Shown here piece after piece: positions 54,504 to 61,760 of a stretch of DNA of 64,000 bases (positions are counted from its first letter, which is position 1; every line of letters begins with the position of its first letter). The notes beneath the pieces were generated by a model. That model was not told the DNA's origin, made no database searches, and worked only from the letters and a program-made list of their open reading frames with translations. Position numbers and translations under genes: made by a program. Source of the DNA: Pseudalkalibacillus salsuginis (lineage in GTDB: Bacteria; Bacillota; Bacilli; Bacillales; Fictibacillaceae). The stretch is taken from contig NZ_JAKJHW010000003.1 of the NCBI RefSeq assembly GCF_021646685.1, positions 186,001-250,000 of the forward strand, read 5' to 3'.

Positions 54504-55055
54504 ATGCAAATCCCCCAAATTCGAATACAGTCGCAGCCTGCTTTAATCGGTTTGGAAACGACAAAAGGCGTACAACAGATCAGGCAACCAAAGGCAGAGC
54601 AATCCATTCAACAACCAAAAGCAGATCTCAATGTAAAAACGACAAAAGGGATAATGACTATCGACCAGACAAAGGCTTGGAACGATATGGATTTAAAAAG
54701 TGTTTTTGTTCGTACGGAAGAAGCAGCACATTTAGGGCGGGAGGATCTTCTTTCTGGTATTGCACGACGGGCTCAAGAAGGCGACCAGTTAATGAGGATT
54801 GAAAACGGTGGTAATCCGATTGCAGAACAAGCACGTGTAAACAGTGGAGGGGAAATGAGAGAGTGGAACATCGGTTGGATTCCATCGGCAGGTAGTGTAA
54901 AGCTGAATTATTGGCCAGCCAATGTCGATATTGATGTACAAGTCAACAAACCGAACATTGAGACGGTTGCCAAGAAACCTGAGCATACCTATCAACCGGG
55001 TAAAGTAGACGTTTTTTTACGTCAGAGAAACTCTGTATCGATTAATTTTGTCTAA
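54504..55055 (+). CDS. yviE: YviE (DUF6470 family), flagellar locus protein
   Basis: 183 residues. It begins with the short repeat-like motif IPQIRIQSQPALIGLETTKG found in this family and is rich in QPKA/Q elements over about 60 residues. The rest is predicted beta/alpha with WNIGWIPSAGSVKLNY. The position between flgL and fliW is that of B. subtilis yviE. Function is not established. AAGAGGTG precedes the ATG. Confidence 0.85.
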   Translation: MQIPQIRIQSQPALIGLETTKGVQQIRQPKAEQSIQQPKADLNVKTTKGIMTIDQTKAWNDMDLKSVFVRTEEAAHLGREDLLSGIARRAQEGDQLMRIENGGNPIAEQARVNSGGEMREWNIGWIPSAGSVKLNYWPANVDIDVQVNKPNIETVAKKPEHTYQPGKVDVFLRQRNSVSINFV

Positions 55056-55076
55056 TAAAAAGAGTGTGGTGGATAA

Positions 55077-55535
55077 ATGATGAAAATAAATACGAAGTAC
55101 TTTGGAGAAGTAGAAATTGAAGAGAAAGACATTGTAGCCTTTGACCAGGGTATTCCTGGTTTTATTGATGAAAAACAGTTTGTTATTCTGCCATTTGGAG
55201 ATGAAGATACAGCATTGAGTATTTTGCAAGCTGTAAAAAATTCAAACCTGGCATTCGTCATTACCAATCCTTTTCTATTTTTTAAAGATTACGAGTTTAA
55301 TCTTCCCGATAATGTAACAGAACAATTAGAGATCAAAGAGGAAAAAGAAGTGGCTGTGTTTGTCATTTTAACTGTACAGGACCCTTTTGAAAAAACGACA
55401 GCCAATTTGAAGGCACCGATTGTCTTAAATATAAAAAATAGCTCTGGTAAGCAGATCGTTTTAAATGATGACCAATATCAGACAAGACACACTTTGTTTT
55501 CTCAGCCCCATACAGCAGCGAAGGGGGAGAATTAA
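55077..55535 (+). CDS. fliW: FliW, flagellin-binding CsrA antagonist
   Basis: 152 residues (151 if the second ATG is used). Family motifs are KYFGEVEIEEKDIVAFDQGI and PGFIDEKQFVILPF at the N-terminus and a beta-barrel body ending VLNDDQYQTRHTLF. FliW binds either flagellin or CsrA. When flagellin is exported, FliW is freed and lifts CsrA repression of hag. The gene ends exactly where csrA starts. Confidence 0.95.
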   Translation: MMKINTKYFGEVEIEEKDIVAFDQGIPGFIDEKQFVILPFGDEDTALSILQAVKNSNLAFVITNPFLFFKDYEFNLPDNVTEQLEIKEEKEVAVFVILTVQDPFEKTTANLKAPIVLNIKNSSGKQIVLNDDQYQTRHTLFSQPHTAAKGEN

Positions 55536-55766
55536 ATGCTTGTCTTAACTCGAAAACTGAATCAATCCATTCAAATCGGTGAAGATATTGAAGTGAAAGT
55601 GCTCGGTATCGACGGAGATCAAATTAAGATAGGAATAGACGCTCCAAAAAACATCGATATACATAGAAAAGAAATCTATCTAGCAATTCAAGAGGAGAAT
55701 AGCAGTGCCGCAACTGTTGATTCAGATCTTATCAAGAAGCTGTCAGGGATCGTAAAGAATAAATAA
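55536..55766 (+). CDS. csrA: CsrA, translational repressor of flagellin
   Basis: 76 residues. [20 protein letters not shown] and the conserved [19 protein letters not shown] carry the RNA-binding strands, including R44 of the LEIHRxE/IHRKEIY loop. It binds GGA motifs in the hag leader, which are present at 55931-55965. Start directly abuts the fliW stop. Confidence 0.97.
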   Translation: MLVLTRKLNQSIQIGEDIEVKVLGIDGDQIKIGIDAPKNIDIHRKEIYLAIQEENSSAATVDSDLIKKLSGIVKNK

Positions 55767-55779
55767 TAGTAAAAAATCA

Positions 55780-55828
55780 GGTTGTTTTCTACCAAATCAA
55801 GGGTGGAGGACAGCCTTTTATTTTTTTT
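55780..55828 (+). terminator. Terminator after csrA
   Basis: A 14-bp stem (55780-55793 with 55802-55815, several G-U) is followed by a 12-nt T-rich run. It isolates hag on its own transcript. Confidence 0.9.
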
Positions 55829-55839
55829 GCATTTTATAT

Positions 55840-55866
55840 TAAAGATCTCTATGAATAAGACGATAT
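55840..55866 (+). promoter_or_regulatory. Sigma-D promoter of hag
   Basis: TAAA (55840-55843), 15 nt, GACGATAT (55859-55866), against TAAA-N15-GCCGATAT with one mismatch. The leader is about 100 nt. Confidence 0.92.
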
Positions 55867-55930
55867 AAAGAATGTAAACGAAGCAACAATGAGGGCGGCC
55901 GACTTGATTGATGCTTCGAAAATAAGAGAA

Positions 55931-55965
55931 CCACAAGGACGTGGTTCGACAAAATTCAAGGAGGA
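55931..55965 (+). promoter_or_regulatory. Two CsrA-binding sites in the hag leader
   Basis: Site 1 is the hairpin CCAC-AAGGAC-GTGG (55931-55944) with GGA in the loop, close to the CsrA consensus ACARGGAUGU. Site 2 is AAGGAGGA (55958-55965), which is the hag Shine-Dalgarno. Bridging of the two by a CsrA dimer would block initiation, as established for B. subtilis hag. Confidence 0.85.
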
Positions 55966-55973
55966 ATTTAATA

Positions 55974-57461
55974 ATGAGAATTAATCACAACATCGCAGCT
56001 CTTAACACGTATCGTCAGTTGAATAGTGCATCTACAGCACAAGGTAAATCAATGGAGAAACTATCTTCAGGTCTTCGTATTAACAAAGCAGGAGATGATG
56101 CAGCTGGTCTAGCAATCTCTGAAAAAATGCGCGGACAAATTCGTGGTTTAGAAATGGGTTCTAAAAATGCTCAAGATGGTATCTCTTTCATCCAAACAGC
56201 TGAAGGTGCATTAAATGAAACTCATTCTATTCTACAACGTATGCGTGAACTAGCTGTTCAATCATCAAACGATACTAATACTGATGCTGACCGTTCTGAA
56301 CTTCAAAAGGAAGTTGACCAATTAGCAGAAGAAATTACTCGTATTGCTAATAATACTGAGTTTAACACAAAATCTCTTTTAAATGGTGCTGTTGATGATA
56401 ACAATGTAAAAGCTGCAACTTTCCATATTGGTGCAAATGCAGGCCAAAATTTAGAATTAACTATTGGAGCTATGGACGCTAAGTCTTTAGGTGTAACTAG
56501 AGATGTTCAGTCTGCTAAAGTTTCAGGAGCTACAGATGTAACAGGAGCAACACTAAGCGGTACTCTAGGCACAGCACTTACTGATGGAGCTTCATTAACA
56601 TTAAGTGCTGATGATACTGCTGCAAAAACTACTTGGAGTGCTGCCGATTTAGGAATTACTGGAACATCTTTGGCATCTACCTCAAATTCTTCAGAGTATA
56701 ACGATTATACAATAACAGTTACTAAAACTGGTGGAGCTGGTGCTGATGTAACTGCTGCTATTGATTCAACTGCAAAAACAATTACAATTAACTATTCTTC
56801 AGATGTAGCTGCAGCTGGTAGTACGGCTGCTAAATTACAGTCGGCATTAGATGGAGCAAATATTAATTTAACTGCAACTGGTGATGCTACTGCTGTTGCA
56901 GGAGGTACAGACGTTGCCGCAACTACAGCAGGTTTAGCTGATGATGAAGTGAAATTAACAATAGGGTCAGAAGATGTTATTGTAAAAGATACAGCTACTT
57001 CTGCTACGTTCACAAGTGCGGCAAACCAAGGTCTAACTGTTAATCTAGATGGAGCTGTTACTGGTTCTGCAGCAGCTACTATTGATATTGGAATTAGTTC
57101 TTCATCAGAAGCAACATTTGCTGGTGGAGCAAAAACAGCTGACGCTAATGTTGCTGGCGGTATTGACATTTCATCTCAATCTGCAGCAGATACAGCTATC
57201 ACAGCTATTAACACTGCAATTGAAACAGTGTCTACTGAACGTTCTAAATTAGGTGCTTATCAAAACCGTTTAGAGCACACAATTAACAACTTGAACACAT
57301 CTTCCGAAAACTTAACTGCTGCTGAGTCTCGTGTACGTGATGTAGACATGGCAAAGGAAATGATGGAGCAAACAAAGAATTCTATTCTTTCTCAAGCAGC
57401 ACAAGCAATGTTGGCTCAATCAAATCAGCTTCCGAACGGAGTTTTACAACTTCTAAGGTAA
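55974..57461 (+). CDS. hag: Flagellin Hag: unspliced reading frame (exon 1 to 57416, then intron-encoded C-terminus)
   Basis: ATG 55974 (MRINHNIAALNTYRQLNSA) has AAGGAGGA 8 nt before; upstream in-frame codons lie in the leader. The D0/D1 N-terminal domain (1-~165) and C-terminal domain (from ~400) are typical. The middle is an Ala/Thr/Gly-rich hypervariable insert, making 495 residues against about 304 in B. subtilis. Codons up to GCT at 57414-57416 are exon 1 (481 codons). From 57417 the frame runs into a group I intron that encodes QSNQLPNGVLQLLR and a stop at 57459-57461. Splicing would instead join exon 2 (57780-57824), giving QANQQPQGVLQLLR and exactly the same length. FliW and CsrA control its translation; sigma-D drives it. 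Confidence 0.95.
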   Translation: MRINHNIAALNTYRQLNSASTAQGKSMEKLSSGLRINKAGDDAAGLAISEKMRGQIRGLEMGSKNAQDGISFIQTAEGALNETHSILQRMRELAVQSSNDTNTDADRSELQKEVDQLAEEITRIANNTEFNTKSLLNGAVDDNNVKAATFHIGANAGQNLELTIGAMDAKSLGVTRDVQSAKVSGATDVTGATLSGTLGTALTDGASLTLSADDTAAKTTWSAADLGITGTSLASTSNSSEYNDYTITVTKTGGAGADVTAAIDSTAKTITINYSSDVAAAGSTAAKLQSALDGANINLTATGDATAVAGGTDVAATTAGLADDEVKLTIGSEDVIVKDTATSATFTSAANQGLTVNLDGAVTGSAAATIDIGISSSSEATFAGGAKTADANVAGGIDISSQSAADTAITAINTAIETVSTERSKLGAYQNRLEHTINNLNTSSENLTAAESRVRDVDMAKEMMEQTKNSILSQAAQAMLAQSNQLPNGVLQLLR

Positions 57462-57779
57462 CTGATTGAAGGGCGTCTTATCTGGTAACGGATGAGAGTA
57501 TAACTGGGTGAATTGCTGGAACTTCCTTAAACTCTCTCAACCACAACGTAGCTGTAAACGGCACGCGTGAAGGTTTGAAAATGAGAGAGATTGGATAATC
57601 AGCAGCCAAGCTCCTGTGAGGAAACTCTGGAGAAGGTTCAACGACTAAGTCGGACTATCTAAGGCTAAAAGCTATGATGATGAGGACTGTAGGGTGGGAA
57701 TACCATTCGAAGTGCCCAGCCCCTTAAAACAAGGGTGAAGATATAGTCTATTCTATGATCGAAAGACATAGCGGCGAAG
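57417..57779 (+). ncRNA. Group I self-splicing intron in hag (363 nt, no internal ORF)
   Basis: The four core elements are in order: P AATTGCTGGAA (57511-57521), Q AATCAGCAGCCAAG (57597-57610), R GTTCAACGACTA (57636-57647) and S AAGATATAGTC (57738-57748). GACTA of R pairs with TAGTC of S as P7. Further helices are P2 (57477-57482/57491-57496), P5 (57532-57538/57583-57589) and P9 (57753-57757/57767-57771). Exon 1 ends in T and the intron ends in G, as the class requires; joining GCT to CAAGCC restores the canonical MLAQANQQPQ frame. At the 5' end CAATCA (57417-57422) pairs with TGATTG (57463-57468), and only GCT/GGC (57414-57416/57472-57474) is seen for the exon-guide pairing, a weak P1. The loop between holds the exon-2 mimic. 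Activity is untested. Confidence 0.9.
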
Positions 57780-57824
57780 CAAGCCAACCAACAACCACAA
57801 GGAGTTCTTCAACTTCTTCGTTAA
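57780..57824 (+). CDS. hag: hag exon 2 (native flagellin 3' end)
   Basis: Fifteen codons read QANQQPQGVLQLLR and stop. This is the canonical C-terminus of Bacillus flagellins, here separated from exon 1 by the intron. It has no start codon or ribosome binding site, so it is meaningful only after splicing. Two alternative ends of equal length now exist for the protein: this one and the intron-encoded one. Confidence 0.9.
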   Translation, partial: QANQQPQGVLQLLR

Positions 57825-57838
57825 TCAATTTCAAATTA

Positions 57839-57864
57839 ATGGTCGTCTCAATCGAGGCGACCAT
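57839..57864. terminator. Shared terminator of hag and the homing endonuclease gene
   Basis: An 11-bp stem (57839-57849 with 57854-57864, one G-U) has an AATC loop. It starts 14 nt after exon 2 and covers the last codons and stop of the convergent endonuclease gene, so it can serve both. T tracts are short on both sides. Confidence 0.65.
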
Positions 57865-58891
57865 CTTTACGTAACTCTGAAACTTTATATACGATAGACC
57901 AATAACTTCTGTTTAAACTTTTGGCTATTTCTTTATCCTTCACTCCTGATTGTTTCAATGTAATAATTCGTTTAATTTCTTCATAACTGTAATTCTGTTG
58001 GTTATCTGAAGAGCTTGTTTGAATAGTTATATTTCTTCCGTATTTTTTGTATATACGATTCGAAATAGATTCAATTTTCTTTTCGATATTTGTTTTATAT
58101 TGCATTGAAGGTATACATTTTGAATAAGGAGCTATTATCTGTAAAAATTGACGAACTTCCTTTACTTTATTAATCTTTAATAGGGATCCATGACCATGAG
58201 GGTGGCTTGATACTACAAAATTCGTTTTAAATAGGATATTAATATGATTTGCTAGTTTATGATTCTCATTTCTCTTAAAGTTTAATGTGGAAATAGTTAT
58301 ACCTGGAGTACAATAAACAGTTTTTTTGTTTTTATTCAATCGAGTAGTCATTGAAAGGCTTCCATCATCTAGGTAAAGTGCAGTTAAAAACATGGGGTGC
58401 ATACATTTACTAAGGAAGTTATCAGTGAGGACTTTTGAACTGCCATTATAAAGGACATTTCTTAAACTAGTGAAGTAGGGGTGACTGCCTGAGCGTAGAT
58501 AATTCCCGTTTATTGTAAAACCCAGGTTTTCTAGTTGTGATAATTTCCATTCTCTATAATCTCTTTGGGACTCCCCAAAATGTTCTTGATAAGCAAAATT
58601 AATACTCCGTTTTGCGCCTAGGCTAATATAACCATCTCCTAGTAAACTACCATAGAGTAATTGCTCTTGTATAAAAGTTGGTGAAAGGCTAGGAATGTTC
58701 TCCTCATACCACTTTCTTCTATTCTTCACTAACTGATTTTTAAGTTCATTTAAGTAATCTTCATTTTTGTTAATATGATTTTTCTTTGCAATTGTCCGTA
58801 CTTTAAATTCAGAGAGGTTTAAATACTTAGCCACTTTTTCTGTACTTTCAAAAGGGAAATGCTTTTTAATATACACAATTATCTCATCCAT
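57848..58891 (-). CDS. Free-standing LAGLIDADG homing endonuclease
   Basis: 347 residues. Two LAGLIDADG motifs, LYGSLLGDGYI (79-89) and LTALYLDDGSL (169-179), each with an acidic metal ligand, indicate a single-chain enzyme. A helix-turn-helix-like N-terminus (about 14-40) and a second one at the C-terminus (about 303-342, with IITLKQSGVKDKEIAKSLNR) flank the nuclease core. GAAGGAGG precedes the ATG, and there is a promoter with a LexA-type box. It lies outside the intron, on the opposite strand, in the hag-flaG gap where B. subtilis has no gene. It is A/T-rich compared with its neighbours, a sign of transfer. I infer that it cuts intronless hag alleles near GCT|CAA; that site is untested. 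Confidence 0.88.
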   Translation of the reverse strand: MDEIIVYIKKHFPFESTEKVAKYLNLSEFKVRTIAKKNHINKNEDYLNELKNQLVKNRRKWYEENIPSLSPTFIQEQLLYGSLLGDGYISLGAKRSINFAYQEHFGESQRDYREWKLSQLENLGFTINGNYLRSGSHPYFTSLRNVLYNGSSKVLTDNFLSKCMHPMFLTALYLDDGSLSMTTRLNKNKKTVYCTPGITISTLNFKRNENHKLANHINILFKTNFVVSSHPHGHGSLLKINKVKEVRQFLQIIAPYSKCIPSMQYKTNIEKKIESISNRIYKKYGRNITIQTSSSDNQQNYSYEEIKRIITLKQSGVKDKEIAKSLNRSYWSIVYKVSELRKDGRLD

Positions 58892-58915
58892 AACAAAAAA
58901 GCCTCCTTCATTATA

Positions 58916-58940
58916 GGAACATATGTTCCCTTAAATTATA
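58916..58940 (-). promoter_or_regulatory. LexA-type operator and -10 element of the endonuclease gene
   Basis: On the minus strand TATAAT (58935-58940) is followed closely by the perfect palindrome GGAACATATGTTCC (58916-58929). Its GAAC-N4-GTTC core matches the Bacillus LexA (DinR) box CGAACRNRYGTTCG at all core positions. It would cover the transcription start, so LexA should repress the gene until DNA damage. The -35 is weak. Confidence 0.65.
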
Positions 58941-58951
58941 TCATGTTTTAC

Positions 58952-58978
58952 TTAAGTTATTGATTTTTTTACCGATAA
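58952..58978 (+). promoter_or_regulatory. Sigma-D promoter of flaG-fliD-fliS-fliT
   Basis: TTAA (58952-58955), 15 nt, ACCGATAA (58971-58978). It has weaker matches than the hag promoter but the correct geometry. It lies back to back with the endonuclease promoter. Confidence 0.65.
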
Positions 58979-59013
58979 AAATAGTAGAGATAAGAATAGT
59001 AGGGGGAGCGGTT

Positions 59014-59364
59014 ATGAGTGTAGGGAATGTCGGTTCATCTCCTTCAGTTTTTCCGAAGCAGGAAGGTAAATTAGAACCTCAGAATAATGAATATCAAGCT
59101 GAACAAAAAGAACATCACAAACATCAGGATGTCGTTTTATCGAAACAAGATCTACAGGAAAAAGTGGAGAGTATGAATGACTTCTTACTACCTACCCAAA
59201 CATCTTTGAAATTCGAGCTCCATGAAAAATTGGATCGGTATTATGTTCAGGTAATTGATGACAAGACGAAAGAGGTCATTAGAGAGATACCGAATAAGAA
59301 GTTTTTAGATATGTATGCGGCAATGGCGGAATTAGTGGGGATTGTCGTAGACGAAAAAATTTAG
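59014..59364 (+). CDS. flaG: FlaG family protein (YvyC)
   Basis: 116 residues from ATG 59014 (AGGGGGAGCG upstream). A polar, Gln/Glu/His-rich first half precedes the conserved C-terminal domain LKFELHEKLDRYYVQVIDD and EVIREIPNKKFLDMYAAMAE. The FlaG family affects filament length or assembly in several species; the exact role is unclear. It lies directly before fliD, as yvyC does in B. subtilis. Confidence 0.92.
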   Translation: MSVGNVGSSPSVFPKQEGKLEPQNNEYQAEQKEHHKHQDVVLSKQDLQEKVESMNDFLLPTQTSLKFELHEKLDRYYVQVIDDKTKEVIREIPNKKFLDMYAAMAELVGIVVDEKI

Positions 59365-59376
59365 AGGTGAAATAGA

Positions 59377-60969
59377 ATGGACATGCGTATTGGTGGCCTT
59401 GCCAGTGGAATGGACATCGACCAGATCGTCAAGGATTTGATGAGGGCGGAACGAATTCCTCTCGATAAAATGAATCAGGATAGGCAGTTGCTTGAGTGGA
59501 AGCGTGATGACTATCGTGAAATGAACAAACTGTTGAAGGATCTTGACCAATTGATTTTTGATGGCATCTATCGACAAAAGACTTATTTGACGAAATCGAC
59601 AGCCAGTTCGAATGAAGCGGTGGTATCAGCAACTGCAGGTAGTAATGCTGCAGCAACAACGACTACGATTGATGTAACCAGACTTGCTAGTGCAGCAAGG
59701 TACAATTCCGAAACAGCCGTTATTGATCCTGCCAGTGGTGATGACGGTGATACACTTTTACAAGATGTTGATTTCAACACTGCAGGTTCATTTGCAGCTC
59801 CTTTTAGTTTGAAATTAAGTGTGATCAAACCAGGCGAATCACTAGCAAGCGATATTACGCTAGACATCGATCCTTCGACTGATTCGATCAATGATATCAT
59901 GTCAAAGATCAACTCCCATACTTCATTAGGGGTATCTGCCTTTTACGATGAAGCGACCAATAAAGTTGTCCTTACCATGAAAAATACAGGTAGTGGAGCG
60001 AAGTTAAGCATTACTGATGACGGATCTGCTGACAGTACTAAAACGGCTGAGTTTTTCAGCTCGCTCGGTTTTACTAATGCATCGGCAGGAAATGAACTGG
60101 GAGACTCCAATGGAGACGGAACTGTGGAGCTAACCATGAAAACAGTCGGCCAAGATGCTGAGTTTACCTATAATGGTTATGCTACTACGCGAAAAACGAA
60201 CACATTCACAATCAACGATGTCACCTACAACTTGAAACAGGTTGGTTCGGCGAACGTATCTGTTACTCAGAATACGGATTCGATTTTTGACTCGATCGTC
60301 AAGTTTGTCGATAAATATAATGAGACAATTGAAAAGATCAACGGTGAGATCGGCGAAACACGTTATCGTTCTTACCTGCCTTTGACGAAAGAGCAGCGTG
60401 AGGATATGGGAGATCGTGAAGTCGAGCTTTGGGAAGAGAAGGCGAAGAGCGGGATGCTCAGGGGTGATACGATTTTATCTGGCGGATTGAATGCTATGCG
60501 CTCAGGTCTTTACTCGCAAGTTACAGGCGCGAATGTTTCATCGAACTATAATCAGCTCGCTCAAATCGGTATTAAAACATCGAGTAATTACCGTGACGGC
60601 GGGAAACTGATCATTGACCCGGATAAGCTCAAAAAAGCGATCCAGGATGACCCGAATGCTGTTTACCAATTGTTCATGAGTAAAGGTGAAACGACCAGTG
60701 AGCAAGGCATTGCTCGTCGTCTTCGTGAATCTATTTCGGATACTATGACAAAGATCGAAGTTAGAGCAGGTAACAGCTTAAAAACAAACCAGCAGTTCTC
60801 GTTAGGGCGTAACATGACCGATCTTGATTCACGGATCAGTAACTTTGAAAGAAAATTGATCGGAATCGAGGATCGTTATTGGAGTCAGTTTACGGCAATG
60901 GAAAAAGCGATAAGCCGGATGAATCAACAGTCTATGTTTTTGATGAATCAATTTGGCGGCGGCATGTAA
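59377..60969 (+). CDS. fliD: Filament cap protein FliD (HAP2)
   Basis: 530 residues. N-terminus MRIGGLASGMDIDQIVKDLM with DKMNQDRQLLEWKRDDYREM; C-terminal coiled coil NMTDLDSRISNFERKLIGIE then YWSQFTAMEKAISRMNQQS. It forms the pentameric cap that folds flagellin at the tip. It lies 12 nt after flaG, with fliS downstream. Confidence 0.96.
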   Translation: MDMRIGGLASGMDIDQIVKDLMRAERIPLDKMNQDRQLLEWKRDDYREMNKLLKDLDQLIFDGIYRQKTYLTKSTASSNEAVVSATAGSNAAATTTTIDVTRLASAARYNSETAVIDPASGDDGDTLLQDVDFNTAGSFAAPFSLKLSVIKPGESLASDITLDIDPSTDSINDIMSKINSHTSLGVSAFYDEATNKVVLTMKNTGSGAKLSITDDGSADSTKTAEFFSSLGFTNASAGNELGDSNGDGTVELTMKTVGQDAEFTYNGYATTRKTNTFTINDVTYNLKQVGSANVSVTQNTDSIFDSIVKFVDKYNETIEKINGEIGETRYRSYLPLTKEQREDMGDREVELWEEKAKSGMLRGDTILSGGLNAMRSGLYSQVTGANVSSNYNQLAQIGIKTSSNYRDGGKLIIDPDKLKKAIQDDPNAVYQLFMSKGETTSEQGIARRLRESISDTMTKIEVRAGNSLKTNQQFSLGRNMTDLDSRISNFERKLIGIEDRYWSQFTAMEKAISRMNQQSMFLMNQFGGGM

Positions 60970-60998
60970 GCCGTAAAAACTTCTAAGGAGTTGTTTGA

Positions 60999-61403
60999 TT
61001 GACCATGTCTTTAAATGCATACCAAACGTACCAACAGAACTCAGTCGGAACTGCGTCTCCAGGTGAATTGACGTTAATGCTGTACAACGGTTGCTTGAAA
61101 TTTTTAAACCAGGCAAAAGCAGCTATTGAAAAAGGAAAAATCGAGGACAAAAATACGAATTTGCTGAAGGCTCAAAAGATTATCCAGGAGCTGATGGTGA
61201 CGCTGAATACGGATGTCCCTGTTGGTAACCAAATGATGCATCTTTATGATTACATGAATCGCCGGTTGATGGAAGCAAATGTGAAAAATGAGATCGCAAT
61301 CATTGAAGAAGTGGAAGGATTAACTGTAGAGTTCCGAGATACGTGGAAGCAGGTTATCCAGCAAAATCGAAAAGCGAATTATGGGGCAGGAGGCCAGGCG
61401 TAA
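60999..61403 (+). CDS. fliS: FliS, flagellin export chaperone
   Basis: 134 residues. TTG 60999 is 8 nt from AAGGAG, while the in-frame ATG 61005 is 14 nt away. The NAYQTYQQNSVGTASPGELT start and LMLYNGCLKFLNQAK are family signatures. FliS binds the C-terminal helix of flagellin, which is the very part that exists in two alternative versions here. It is coupled to fliT (ATG follows its stop directly). Confidence 0.95.
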   Translation: MTMSLNAYQTYQQNSVGTASPGELTLMLYNGCLKFLNQAKAAIEKGKIEDKNTNLLKAQKIIQELMVTLNTDVPVGNQMMHLYDYMNRRLMEANVKNEIAIIEEVEGLTVEFRDTWKQVIQQNRKANYGAGGQA

Positions 61404-61754
61404 ATGAGTGCGGTGCAAGAGTTGTTGGAACACACAGAGAAGCTTTATGACCATGTGAAAATGGGATTGCCAGAAGAAGAGCCAGATCATTACTTCGAGG
61501 AGCTCAATGAGTATATCGAATACAGGCAGAAATTGATTGAACGTTTGACTGGTAATTACAATAAAGAAGAGAAAGAGTTGGGAAAGCAGCTTGTTGAAAT
61601 CAACAAGCTGATCCAGCCTTACCTGGACAAACAGCTGCAAGAGATCAAAGCACAGCTCATGAAAATCAGGACGAAACGGACGAACAATACGAAGTATGCA
61701 AATCCTTATCAAGGGAATAGTGCTGACGGAATGTTTTTTGATAAGAGGAAGTAG
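61404..61754 (+). CDS. fliT: FliT-like flagellar protein
   Basis: 116 residues, helical and highly charged. It starts immediately after fliS in the fliT position of Bacillus. It shows the size and heptad-rich pattern of FliT chaperones (LLEHTEKLYDHVKM, then YIEYRQKLIERLTG). FliT proteins hold FliD before export. Sequence conservation in this family is low, so the call leans on context. Confidence 0.78.
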   Translation: MSAVQELLEHTEKLYDHVKMGLPEEEPDHYFEELNEYIEYRQKLIERLTGNYNKEEKELGKQLVEINKLIQPYLDKQLQEIKAQLMKIRTKRTNNTKYANPYQGNSADGMFFDKRK

Positions 61755-61760
61755 GTCGGG

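Noticed and set aside
57411-57454. Alternative 5' splice sites after other T residues (for example 57411-57412, 57430-57431, 57451-57454)
   Set aside because: Some give slightly longer guide pairings, but none combined with a G-ending 3' site restores the reading frame to a normal flagellin end. GCT|CAA with GAAG|CAA does.
57848-58891. The endonuclease gene as an ORF nested inside the group I intron
   Set aside because: The S element, P9 and the 3' splice site end at 57779 and native exon 2 (57780-57824) lies before the ORF, which is also on the opposite strand. It is outside the intron.
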